Assembly (NCBI RefSeq): GCF_000318095.2
Contig: NZ_KB290717.1
Coordinates: 184,520 to 248,519, forward strand
Reading direction: 5' to 3'
DNA: 64,000 nucleotides
Source of the DNA: Alloprevotella sp. oral taxon 473 str. F0040
GTDB taxonomy: Bacteria > Bacteroidota > Bacteroidia > Bacteroidales > Bacteroidaceae
In this document: positions 1 through 7,180 of the stretch, piece after piece
Numbering within the stretch: position 1 is the stretch's first letter
Layout: each line of letters starts with the position of its first letter
Notes under the pieces: model-generated
Databases searched by the model: none
The model's input: the letters and a program-made list of their open reading frames with translations, nothing else
What the model was told of the DNA's origin: nothing
Position numbers and translations under genes: made by a program

Positions 1-1445
1 GAGTTTACGACCGACATCGTGCTCAGACATTCGACCACTACCGTTTGGAGTATCTCGGTGTGGGAAATGGAACTAACGACTTCCGCAACCACTATCGCAA
101 CGCTCCCTCCCATCATTGCAATTTCAATACGGAAGCATCTTATTTCATGCCCCTTGGCACGTTTTGGCCGACCTTGAGCTACAAATATTCGCAAGACTAT
201 CGTGATGCCAACACCAACTTCTACCGCCTCGACCGGCTTGCGGGATGGGGTGCCGACACCAACTTTGCCCTAGGCATGCTCCCCTCGGCAACGGCAGACA
301 TGATGCAGGCATTCGACGCGCCCAACAGCGGACAATCGCGTTTATGGCAACGGCATCATCAGGTGAGCCTGCGCATGGAATACCGCACGAAGCATCAAAA
401 CCGCACCACGATAGTCCTCCAACTTCCGTTGCGTTGGGAACTGGATCATCTGTTGTTCGATAAAGTTGGGCAGCACTTCGACCGAAATCGAACGCAGGCG
501 TTGTTTTCTCCGCAAGTCTATCTTCATCAACAGTTTCAGAAAGGAGAGACCAGCCACGTATTTACCTTCAACTACTCGCTGTCACGCGCAATGCCCGACT
601 TTATCTATGCCCTCGAATTGGAGGATAGTGCCAATCCGCTCTACATCCAAAGGGGAAATGCCCACTTGGTGCCAAGCACTACGCAAAACCTTTCATTCAC
701 AATGTTTACGCTGAAAAAGCACAGGAAACTCTACAACCTGAATGTATCCTATCAACGTACTTCTAACGCGCTAGCCTCAGAACGCACCTATAATCCTGCC
801 ACGGGAGGCTATATGACGCGCCCGGTCAATGTAAACGGCAACTGGCGCACCGACGGCACTTTCAGTACCAATGGATAGTTTGGTGCGAACAAAGCTTTCG
901 ATTGGAGCAACCAGGCCTCTTTCTCTTACGACCATAATGTCGATATGGCCAACGTGGTCGGCAGCACCACACATGAGTTGAGCACCATCGGCAGTCTTTA
1001 TCTCCGTGAACGACTTTCGGTCAACTATTCGCAACGAGGTTGGCACTTGGGAGCAAAAGTGCAAGGCAGTTACAATCATATTACTGGCCGACGCAGTGAC
1101 TTCAAGGAGATTAGCGCGTGGGACTACAGTTACGGACTGACTGCACGCCTCCCCCTGCCGGGCAAGGTGGGGTTGAACACGGATTTCACCGTATTCAGTC
1201 GGCGAGGCTACACCGACACGCAGCTCAACACCAACCACCTCATTTGGAACCTTCGCCTCGAGCGCAGCATTCTGCACGGAAATCTGACCTTTGCTCTCGA
1301 TGGCTTCGACCTGCTGCATGAACTTTCCAACGTGACACGCACGGTCAATGCGCAAGGCCGCACCGAAATCTACCACAACGTCATCCCTTCCTACTTCATG
1401 TTGCACGCCATCTATAAATTCAACCTGTCACCTAAAACACGATAA
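1..1445 (+). pseudogene. TonB-dependent outer-membrane beta-barrel protein, 3' part, broken by an in-frame stop
   Basis: The frame is open from the left edge (first full codon at 3) and runs to TAA at 1443-1445, but TAG at 876-878 interrupts it; translation on both sides is continuous in the same frame, so this is one gene with a nonsense codon. The protein alternates aromatic and polar residues as barrel strands do, and has the block N-P-L-Y-I-Q-R-G-N-A-H-L-V-P typical of the outer-membrane beta-barrel domain of Bacteroidota TonB receptors. It ends with a short strand closing near F-N-L-S-P-K, as barrel proteins do. Such receptors import large ligands or sit next to peptide-maturation genes. 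The DNA is visibly richer in G+C than everything downstream, a sign of different origin. The N-terminal plug lies outside the window. The stop could be a sequencing error or a real mutation (one base from TGG or CAG). Confidence 0.8.
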
Positions 1446-1446
1446 A

Positions 1447-1617
1447 ATGAAGACAAGCAGATACAATCTCTACTTACAAGATTCAACAGGCATGGTTATA
1501 TATAATGCTAAGTCTGATGAAATTGTAGCACTCACCCCTGAACTTGCAGACATTTTAGAATAGAAAAATGTGATTATCAAGTGTTGCAGACCTTGCACCC
1601 TGAATTATGTTCTTGTC
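1447..1617 (+). pseudogene. Truncated N-terminus of a probable radical SAM peptide maturase
   Basis: An ATG at 1447, one base after the receptor stop, opens a 38-codon frame ending at TAG 1561-1563. The product starts M-K-T-S-R-Y-N-L-Y-L-Q and continues V-I-Y-N-A-K-S-D-E-I-V-A-L-T. This matches what I know of the N-terminal segment of Bacteroidota radical SAM/SPASM peptide maturases (S-x-Y-N ... Y-N-x-x-T/S-x-x-x-x-x-L). After the stop, the frame beginning at 1563 continues plausibly (E-K-C-D-Y-Q-V-L-Q-T-L-H-P-E-L), which suggests a frameshift of two bases or so, and this is cut at about 1617 where an IS-like end begins. No CxxxCxxC radical SAM motif survives. The family assignment rests only on this short segment and on position beside a TonB receptor, so it is tentative. 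Confidence 0.45.
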
Positions 1618-1664
1618 TACCCCAATTCGAGATAAACAAGAATTCCTTATCTCGAATTAGGGTA
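1618..1664. repeat. 18-nt inverted repeat with 11-nt spacer, IS-end-like
   Basis: Arms are 1618-1635 and 1647-1664; they are complementary at 17 of 18 positions. The outer bases TACCCxAATTCG match the outer bases of the presumed right IS end at 1859-1870. It may be two IS ends brought together by an internal deletion, or a very short non-autonomous element. Confidence 0.7.
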
Positions 1665-1667
1665 TAG

Positions 1668-1856
1668 AGGAAAAGGTCACTAATCGAGATGGTGAGCGGT
1701 GAACCGAAGAGTATAGTTCAGATGGAACATACTAGACATAGAAGTATAGAAGGCCTTGCAATGAATCTTATGGCGGTAATTGCAGCTTATAGTTTTCTGT
1801 CTAAGAAACCCGTGCTAAATATAGAATTCATTCAGAGAGATAGAGGAATTGCTTAG
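1668..1856 (+). pseudogene. IS982-family transposase, C-terminal fragment
   Basis: The frame 1668-1856 encodes R-K-R-S-L-I-E-M-V-S-G followed by Q-M-E-H-T-R-H-R-S-I-E-G and N-L-M-A-V-I-A-A-Y. The pattern K-R-S-[IL]-I-E-x-V, then about 12 residues, then [LM]-E-H-[ST]-R-H-R-S and a hydrophobic N-L-x-x-x-x-x-A-Y is the well-known C-terminal end of IS982-family (DDE) transposases. Only about 62 codons remain, with a stop (1665-1667) directly upstream and no start codon context, so this is not functional. A run S-K-K-P at the end also fits the family. Same strand as the flanking genes. Confidence 0.75.
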
Positions 1857-1969
1857 ACCGAATTCAGGTAGAATTTGTACCTTCTAACGATACCGCTCCA
1901 ATGTGGTCAAGAGAGTTTAAACCAAAGTTATAGCACAGGAACCATCAATATTATTTTAAGTATAATCAT

Positions 1970-2836
1970 ATGTTACTTACCGAATTACCTACATATCTCT
2001 ACGGATCTGAAGAGCTGCCATATAAGGGTGATGGGATATTGTTTCATTATACTAAGTTGGACTCTTTTAAGAAGATAATGGAGGACTTAACTCTAAAACC
2101 ATCTTCTTTTACAATACTCAACGATATGAATGAGGGCAATGTACACAACATGTACCTGAACCATAACTTCATGGTAATGTACAATGCAGAAGAGTACATC
2201 AAGAAGAAATGCCATATTATCAGCTTCTCACAGAACTATGACTTTCAAGGTTATGGAGTTGAAGGTACTAATCATCCTGCTATGTGGGCTCACTATGCTG
2301 ATGATTCAAACGGGGTTTGTATAGTCATAGACAAGGATGCTTTCATTGCTAAGAATAATCATGTCTTGTCCCAATATTTTTACAAATTTGAAGATGTGGT
2401 GTATAGCCTATTAAATGCCCCAGAATATAAAGATATCAATTACGAGGCTAAGACTCCAGAGGAGTTCATAAAAAACAACTGGAAGTCTCTGTTCTTCTTG
2501 AAACATAAGGATTGGGCTAACGAGGATGAACATAGACTATTCATCATGGACTACGATGGCAAGTTGAGCATTGACGGTTGCATCAAGTATATAGTTTTAG
2601 GTAGGAAGATCTTTTTGGATAATACAAGAATCAAAGAAATACTTGACATTATTGTAAATCCAAAGTCTATATGTTATCGGAAATTTATACCACATTCTTT
2701 TGCAACAACTTGTTACAATACCAGTGGGTATACGACCTTTGAAATAGCTTTCAAAATACTCGAAACTGTAAGAATGAACATATCCAACCCTTTATATGAA
2801 AATTATGAGAAATGGCTCAATGATGAACACGGATAA
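1970..2836 (+). CDS. DUF2971 family protein
   Basis: A 288-residue protein with the usual DUF2971 landmarks in order: an early L-F-H-Y-T block (about residues 24-28), L-N-D-M-N-E-G (about 50-56), a central I-I-S-F-S-Q-N, then M-W-A-H-Y-A-D-D-S-N-G-V-C-I (about 104-117), and a late K-x-x-D-W-A-N-E-D-E-H-R-L-F block (about 178-191). Function of this family is not established; members often sit singly in variable regions. No signal peptide or membrane helix is visible, so it should be cytoplasmic. Its A+T content is higher than both the receptor remnant upstream and the core genes downstream. It stands alone: decayed DNA lies on both sides. Start chosen at ATG 1970; the whole domain fits from there. 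Family call is confident, role unknown. Confidence 0.8.
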   Translation: MLLTELPTYLYGSEELPYKGDGILFHYTKLDSFKKIMEDLTLKPSSFTILNDMNEGNVHNMYLNHNFMVMYNAEEYIKKKCHIISFSQNYDFQGYGVEGTNHPAMWAHYADDSNGVCIVIDKDAFIAKNNHVLSQYFYKFEDVVYSLLNAPEYKDINYEAKTPEEFIKNNWKSLFFLKHKDWANEDEHRLFIMDYDGKLSIDGCIKYIVLGRKIFLDNTRIKEILDIIVNPKSICYRKFIPHSFATTCYNTSGYTTFEIAFKILETVRMNISNPLYENYEKWLNDEHG

Positions 2837-2963
2837 GGATAAATACGTAGCAAAAAGTAAGAACTTAAAGTAGTGGCATTAAATGTAAAATTGATGGAAT
2901 CAATCAAACATACAATATGTAGAAAACAAATTCATCTCTTTCCAAGAAGATAATCACACACAC

Positions 2964-3023
2964 AAGAACGCTCACTTTATCTGCGACAAAGATACTCTTT
3001 TACATGAGAAAGTGAGCGTTCTT
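2964..3023. repeat. Perfect 15-bp inverted repeat with 30-nt loop
   Basis: AAGAACGCTCACTTT at 2964-2978 is repeated as its exact reverse complement at 3009-3023. The loop is 30 nt. The following bases (CTTTGTTATT) are only weakly T-rich, so it is a poor intrinsic terminator in form; it could be a structured RNA, a repeat end or a protein-binding site. Confidence 0.7.
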
Positions 3024-3310
3024 TGTTATTGCAAACATGAATAAAATAGTACTTCTCTCATTTCCATATCGTGACCTATTTATCACTCTATTGTCTCTAA
3101 CACCTTACTCTTCAATAAGATAGTTTTATCTTAAATTTTCGAATAGGATATAAGTGCGATAGCTATGCTAAATGATGAGAAAGTTGTTAGGAAGACGCAA
3201 GTTAACGTAGGGGAGTATAGAGATTGAGGTTAAAATGCAGTATGACTTTAAAAGGATAGTGTGTTAGAAAACGGAAAACTGTAATATAACAGTGAATTTC
3301 TAGAATTGAA

Positions 3311-3415
3311 ATGATAAAATGTAGATCGTGTGGGACAATAATAAAGCAAATAGAGTCTGACACAATTGATATAAAAAGCGAGTTGTTGGCTTGTTTTGTA
3401 GGCGTAAGATGTTAG
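3311..3415 (+). CDS. Possible 34-residue CxxC peptide (doubtful)
   Basis: ATG at 3311 opens a frame for a peptide starting M-I-K-C-R-S-C-G-T-I-I and ending with a C before TAG at 3413. The C-x-x-C pair resembles half of a zinc ribbon. There is no clear ribosome-binding site or promoter, and a random frame of this length is common in such DNA. It could be a fragment of a decayed gene. Low confidence; listed because the surrounding 0.8 kb otherwise lacks any coding candidate. Confidence 0.15.
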   Translation: MIKCRSCGTIIKQIESDTIDIKSELLACFVGVRC

Positions 3416-3582
3416 ACCTATTCGACAAAGGTCAGAATGATATGGTATATTCTCGTTGTTTTTGTATAAAAAGCTTGGTTGTTTCTGCTGAAATCAGTAG
3501 TTTTACATCGCAAAGCGGTGTGTATCTATCATGCACCTTTTAATATGTTGTATGTATTTGAACCGCTGGCTATTCAAATATA

Positions 3583-3618
3583 AGCCCCCATTTTGTCTTA
3601 TGATGAAAAGCGGGGGCT
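3583..3618. terminator. Hairpin ahead of the S41 protease gene, terminator-like
   Basis: AGCCCCC (3583-3589) pairs with GGGGGCT (3612-3618), and TTTT/AAAA inside extends the stem. No T-run follows on either strand, so it may be a leader structure of the protease message rather than a terminator. Confidence 0.4.
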
Positions 3619-3705
3619 CAACATCATAGCTTATTAGTCTTTTCTAAAGTATATAAATTGGTCGTCCTTGCTCAGTGAGTGGATACCACGAACGATAAAA
3701 ATCGA

Positions 3706-5448
3706 ATGAAATACTACGCTTCTCGACTTTTACCCTTTTACATCTCTATTGCCGTTGTTGTTGGCGTTTTGATTGGAAGTTTTTATGCTAACCAATTTGC
3801 TGGAAATCGAGTTAGTTTTATCAACACGTCAGGGAATAAAATTAGTACGTTACTTGAAGTTATCAATGAGCGATATGTAGACAAGGTTGACGTGAATGAA
3901 GTTGTGGAAAAGGCTTTTCCACAGATTTTGAAAGAACTTGACCCTCACTCTACGTATGTTTCAGCTAAGGATGTAGAAGCCTCGATGCAGGAGCTGAAAG
4001 GTAGTTTTTCAGGTATAGGTGTTCAGTACATGATTTATGACGATACCGTAAGAGTTGTACGTATTATAGAAGGTGGTCCTGCAGATGAGGCTAATTTGCG
4101 TGCAGGAGATCGCATAGTTACCATTAATGGAAAGAGCTTTGTCGGAAAGTCAATTGATAATGACAAAGTGATGAAAAATTTGAAAGGAGAGAAGGGGAGT
4201 GTTGTGCGCCTGGGTATTCGCCGAAATGGAGTGAAAAATATGATAATAATTCCAATAACTAGGGGGGATGTAGAAGTTAATAGTGTTGATGCTAGTTATA
4301 TGCTCGATGCTAGGACTGGTTATATCCGCATTACTTCGTGGGGAGATAAAACATATGCTGAGTTTCTTCGAGCTATGGCTACATTATCTCCAGAAGGCAT
4401 GGATAACCTCGTGATTGATTTGCGCGGAAACCTAGGTGGGTATTTGCAGGCAGCTGTGGAGGTAGCGAATGAGTTTCTACCTAGGAACCGCATGATAGTC
4501 TATAACGAAGGGAGGAACTTCAACAAGGAAGAATATAAAAGTGATGGAAAAGGAGCTTATCAAAGTTTACCCCTCGTAGTGCTAATTGATGAAACTAGTG
4601 CTTCGGCGAGTGAGATATTTGCTGGTGCTATGCAAGATAATGATAGAGCTGCCATCATAGGTCGAAGAAGCTTTGGTAAAGGATTAGTCCAAGTGCCCAT
4701 CGAGTTTCGAGATGGAAGTATGGTTCGCCTCACTGTAGCACGCTATTATACGCCTTCTGGTCGCTGTGTGCAAAAGCCTTTCAAACCTGGAGATGAAGCA
4801 GATTATGAGAATGACCTTCTTCAACGTGCTGCAACAGGAGAATATTTCAGTTCTGATAGCATAAAAACTTCAGGAGATATATACAAAACTCGTTTAGGAC
4901 GCAATGTGTATGGAGGAGGTGGTATTATTCCTGACTATTTCATCCCTCGAGATACACTTGGGTTTACTTCTTATTATAAAGATGTATACATGTCAGGAAC
5001 GATCAGCCAGTTTGCTTTCTGGTATTTAGATAATCACCGTCAAGTATTGAATAAATACTCACAAGCTTTGCCATTGGCTAAATACCTTCGTAGTCAAAGA
5101 ATTGTTGACCAGTTCGTTAGTTATGCCGAACAACATGGAATCAAGCGTAGAAATCTTATGATTCGAACTTCCCATGCCTTATTAGAGCGCTCAATTATTG
5201 GTAACATAATTGGAGATCGTTTGGGAATTGGTTCTGCTGTAATCTATCTGAATAATGATGACCCATTTGTTGCGCGTGCGTTGAGGATTTTTCATAATGG
5301 GGAAGCTTTTCCTAAAGCACCCAATGTAAAGAAGACAGCCTCTAGCATTATAGTACCTAAACATCAAATGTGGATGAGACCAAGCTATGAATTTAAAACA
5401 AGATTTGCGATACACACTACACAAGGTGCTGAAGCAACTCAGTCATGA
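3706..5448 (+). CDS. S41 family C-terminal processing peptidase
   Basis: A 580-residue periplasm-facing serine protease of the CtpA/Prc type. An N-terminal hydrophobic helix (about residues 8-28) anchors or exports it; a PDZ domain follows (about 80-160, with G-I-G-V-Q and R-A-G-D-R-I); then the S41 catalytic domain with D-L-R-G-N-L-G-G-Y and the nucleophile Ser in T-S-A-S-A-S-E-I (about S300) and general base Lys in S-F-G-K-G (about K325), exactly 25 residues apart as in Prc. Family members cleave C-terminal tails of envelope proteins. ATG 3706 is preferred over GTG 3679 because homologues I know have only a short basic stretch before the hydrophobic helix. The 3' end overlaps the next gene by 62 bases. 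Confidence 0.88.
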   Translation: MKYYASRLLPFYISIAVVVGVLIGSFYANQFAGNRVSFINTSGNKISTLLEVINERYVDKVDVNEVVEKAFPQILKELDPHSTYVSAKDVEASMQELKGSFSGIGVQYMIYDDTVRVVRIIEGGPADEANLRAGDRIVTINGKSFVGKSIDNDKVMKNLKGEKGSVVRLGIRRNGVKNMIIIPITRGDVEVNSVDASYMLDARTGYIRITSWGDKTYAEFLRAMATLSPEGMDNLVIDLRGNLGGYLQAAVEVANEFLPRNRMIVYNEGRNFNKEEYKSDGKGAYQSLPLVVLIDETSASASEIFAGAMQDNDRAAIIGRRSFGKGLVQVPIEFRDGSMVRLTVARYYTPSGRCVQKPFKPGDEADYENDLLQRAATGEYFSSDSIKTSGDIYKTRLGRNVYGGGGIIPDYFIPRDTLGFTSYYKDVYMSGTISQFAFWYLDNHRQVLNKYSQALPLAKYLRSQRIVDQFVSYAEQHGIKRRNLMIRTSHALLERSIIGNIIGDRLGIGSAVIYLNNDDPFVARALRIFHNGEAFPKAPNVKKTASSIIVPKHQMWMRPSYEFKTRFAIHTTQGAEATQS

Positions 5449-5926
5449 AAGGCGTGAGTATGCAGCCTCTCAATTAATAGCCCAGCTATCTGAAGATAGT
5501 CACTTTTTGTCATCGGACAAGGTGATGATTTATTATGCTATGGCTACTGAAGTGTCTACTGAGGCAGTGCTCGAGCAATGGGGGGATGAAAAGACTTTCT
5601 TCTTCCCTACTCTTGTTGATGGAAAGATTCAAGTGTGCCCCTATGAGGGAAAAGCTAGAATGAAGGAAGGGCAGTTTGGAATTTGGGAGCCAACGACAGC
5701 CCCCCTTAGTGATTTGTCAACTCTTGACTATATCCTTGTACCTGGAGTAGGTTTTGATTCACAGGGCCATCGATTAGGACACGGAAGAGCCTATTATGAT
5801 TCTTTTTTAAGCCAGCGAAGTTTACAAAACGTTCATTGTGTGGGGGTAGCGTTCTCTGAACAGGTTCTTTCAGAAATTCCTACAGAACCCCATGATATCG
5901 CCCTACACAGTTTAATCATTGTTTAA
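5387..5926 (+). CDS. 5-formyltetrahydrofolate cyclo-ligase
   Basis: A 179-residue enzyme that converts 5-formyl-THF to 5,10-methenyl-THF with ATP in the cytoplasm. The sequence has the usual N-terminal helix with L-S-H-E-R-R, M-I-Y-Y-A-M, the central F-F-P-T-L-V-D-G-K, the E-G-Q-F-G-I-W-E-P segment, and the signature L-V-P-G-V-G-F-D-x-x-G-H-R-L-G-H-G-R-A-Y-Y-D (residues about 122-145). Length is normal. The start at 5387 keeps the conserved first helix and makes the gene overlap the protease gene by 62 bases, an unusually long overlap that points to a shared transcript. The next gene starts one base after its stop. Confident call. Confidence 0.92.
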   Translation: MNLKQDLRYTLHKVLKQLSHERREYAASQLIAQLSEDSHFLSSDKVMIYYAMATEVSTEAVLEQWGDEKTFFFPTLVDGKIQVCPYEGKARMKEGQFGIWEPTTAPLSDLSTLDYILVPGVGFDSQGHRLGHGRAYYDSFLSQRSLQNVHCVGVAFSEQVLSEIPTEPHDIALHSLIIV

Positions 5927-7180
5927 ATGAGAGTCTTTTTTTTCCTTTGTATTCTCTCTTTCCTTTTGGTAAGTTGTAAGGCTAAACGCGAGGGAGAGTC
6001 TGCTATGTCTGCTGCATTTACTAAAGAGCCTCATAATACAACAGGGCAATACGACCTAGCTGACCTCCGTAGGTCTGGTGAGATTATCGTTGTCACGCTT
6101 TCTGGGCCTGAAACATACTATGATTATCATGGATTACCTATGGGGTTACAGTATGCTTTGGCTGAGGATTATGCTTCTACTGAAGGGTTGAAAGTGCGTA
6201 TGGAAATAGCTAAAGATACAGCTGAATTATTGCAGATGTTATCTGATGGAAATGCTGATTTACTTGCGCTGCCTGTCCCTTGCAAACTATTGAAGGAAAA
6301 AGGACTCGTTGCTGCTGGTGTTCACAATAGCAATGAAGATACAGCTTGGGCGGTAAGATCTAGTGCCAAGGAATTGATAGCTTCGCTTAATGAATGGTAC
6401 ACGGACAACAAGCAAGTCGATGTTATGAAAACAGAGATGCAACGAATGAAAGAGGTGCATCAGGTCAAAAAGCGTGTACAATCTGTGTATCTATCGAAAG
6501 AGCGTGGCATTATTTCTGTTTATGACCATCTTTTCAAATCTGCATCTGCTACTACTGGTTGGGACTGGAAGTTGATTGCAGCTCAGAGTTTTCAAGAAAG
6601 TGGTTTCGACCCGAATGCTCGTTCCTGGGCAGGAGCTCAAGGTCTAATGCAGTTGATGCCTAAAACAGCTACAAGTTTAGGCGTATCACCTGATGAAGTG
6701 AATGATCCGCGAAGAAATGTTGAAGGAGCAGCTAATCTCATACGCAGACTTACGGGGCAGCTCTCTGATATACGAGATGGTAACGAACGTATAAAGTTCG
6801 TGCTTGCTTCATATAATGGCGGATTAGGTCACGTTCGTGATGCCATGGCTCTGGCCAGAAAATATGGTAAGAACCCACAACTGTGGGATGATGTTGCTCC
6901 ATATATTCTAGGACTTCAGAAGCCTCAGTATTATCGTGATCCAGTTGTGAGATATGGCTACATGATAGGAAGTGAGACTGCAGGATACGTACAAAGTATA
7001 TTGGCTCGTTGGCGTAGTTATGGCGGCAATGTAATGTTGACTAGTTCGCCTGAGTTGCCTATTAACTCCAATGAAAACAAGAGTTCTCATAATTCTACTA
7101 CTTCCACATACAAGAATAAGTATTCTTCAGGTAAACGTATTCTTTCCCCCGATGATCCAGAATTCAATCAGATGCAATAA
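5927..7180 (+). CDS. MltF-like membrane-bound lytic transglycosylase (lipoprotein)
   Basis: A 417-residue lipoprotein: signal peptide ending L-L-V-S-C (Cys17). Residues about 45-150 look like a solute-binding-protein-like (PBP) domain, as in MltF, and about 200-340 is the SLT transglycosylase domain with the catalytic Glu in Q-S-F-Q-E-S-G-F-D (E224), then G-A-Q-G-L-M-Q-L-M-P and A-S-Y-N-G-G. It would cut the glycan strands of peptidoglycan to give 1,6-anhydro ends. It begins immediately after the cyclo-ligase stop codon, so it is cotranscribed. The C-terminal 60 residues are Ser/Asn/Lys-rich and probably unstructured. Note that the PBP part is shorter than in the E. coli protein. Confidence 0.88.
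   Translation: MRVFFFLCILSFLLVSCKAKREGESAMSAAFTKEPHNTTGQYDLADLRRSGEIIVVTLSGPETYYDYHGLPMGLQYALAEDYASTEGLKVRMEIAKDTAELLQMLSDGNADLLALPVPCKLLKEKGLVAAGVHNSNEDTAWAVRSSAKELIASLNEWYTDNKQVDVMKTEMQRMKEVHQVKKRVQSVYLSKERGIISVYDHLFKSASATTGWDWKLIAAQSFQESGFDPNARSWAGAQGLMQLMPKTATSLGVSPDEVNDPRRNVEGAANLIRRLTGQLSDIRDGNERIKFVLASYNGGLGHVRDAMALARKYGKNPQLWDDVAPYILGLQKPQYYRDPVVRYGYMIGSETAGYVQSILARWRSYGGNVMLTSSPELPINSNENKSSHNSTTSTYKNKYSSGKRILSPDDPEFNQMQ

Larger units (their letters stand above)
1618..1870 (+). mobile_element. Remnant of an IS982-type insertion sequence
   Basis: The left end reads TACCCCAATTCG at 1618-1629; the right end reads CGAATTCAGGTA at 1859-1870, which matches the reverse complement of the left end at 10 of 12 positions. 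Between them lies the last part of an IS982-like transposase. Intact IS982 elements are about 1 kb, so most of the element has been lost. I could not see a target-site duplication. The element appears to have landed in, or beside, the maturase remnant. Confidence 0.55.
2837..3705. other. 869-base stretch without a convincing gene
   Basis: I see no long frame with family resemblance here. It contains two strong hairpins (2964-3023 and 3583-3618), a 17-codon frame overlapping the end of the DUF2971 gene (2820-2873), and a 34-codon frame at 3311-3415 with a C-R-S-C pair. The whole stretch is A+T-rich. It is probably the eroded far side of the accessory patch plus the leader of the S41 protease gene. 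Confidence 0.5.

Noticed and set aside
777-1406. Long minus-strand open frame of about 209 codons opposite the receptor fragment
   Set aside because: It is a by-product of the G+C-rich codon pattern of the receptor on the other strand; the translation has no family resemblance and the plus-strand barrel pattern is clear.
1970-3023. Retron or toxin-antitoxin locus around the DUF2971 gene and the 30-nt-loop hairpin
   Set aside because: There is no reverse transcriptase, no small partner gene with a recognisable antitoxin fold, and the hairpin lacks the features of a retron RNA.
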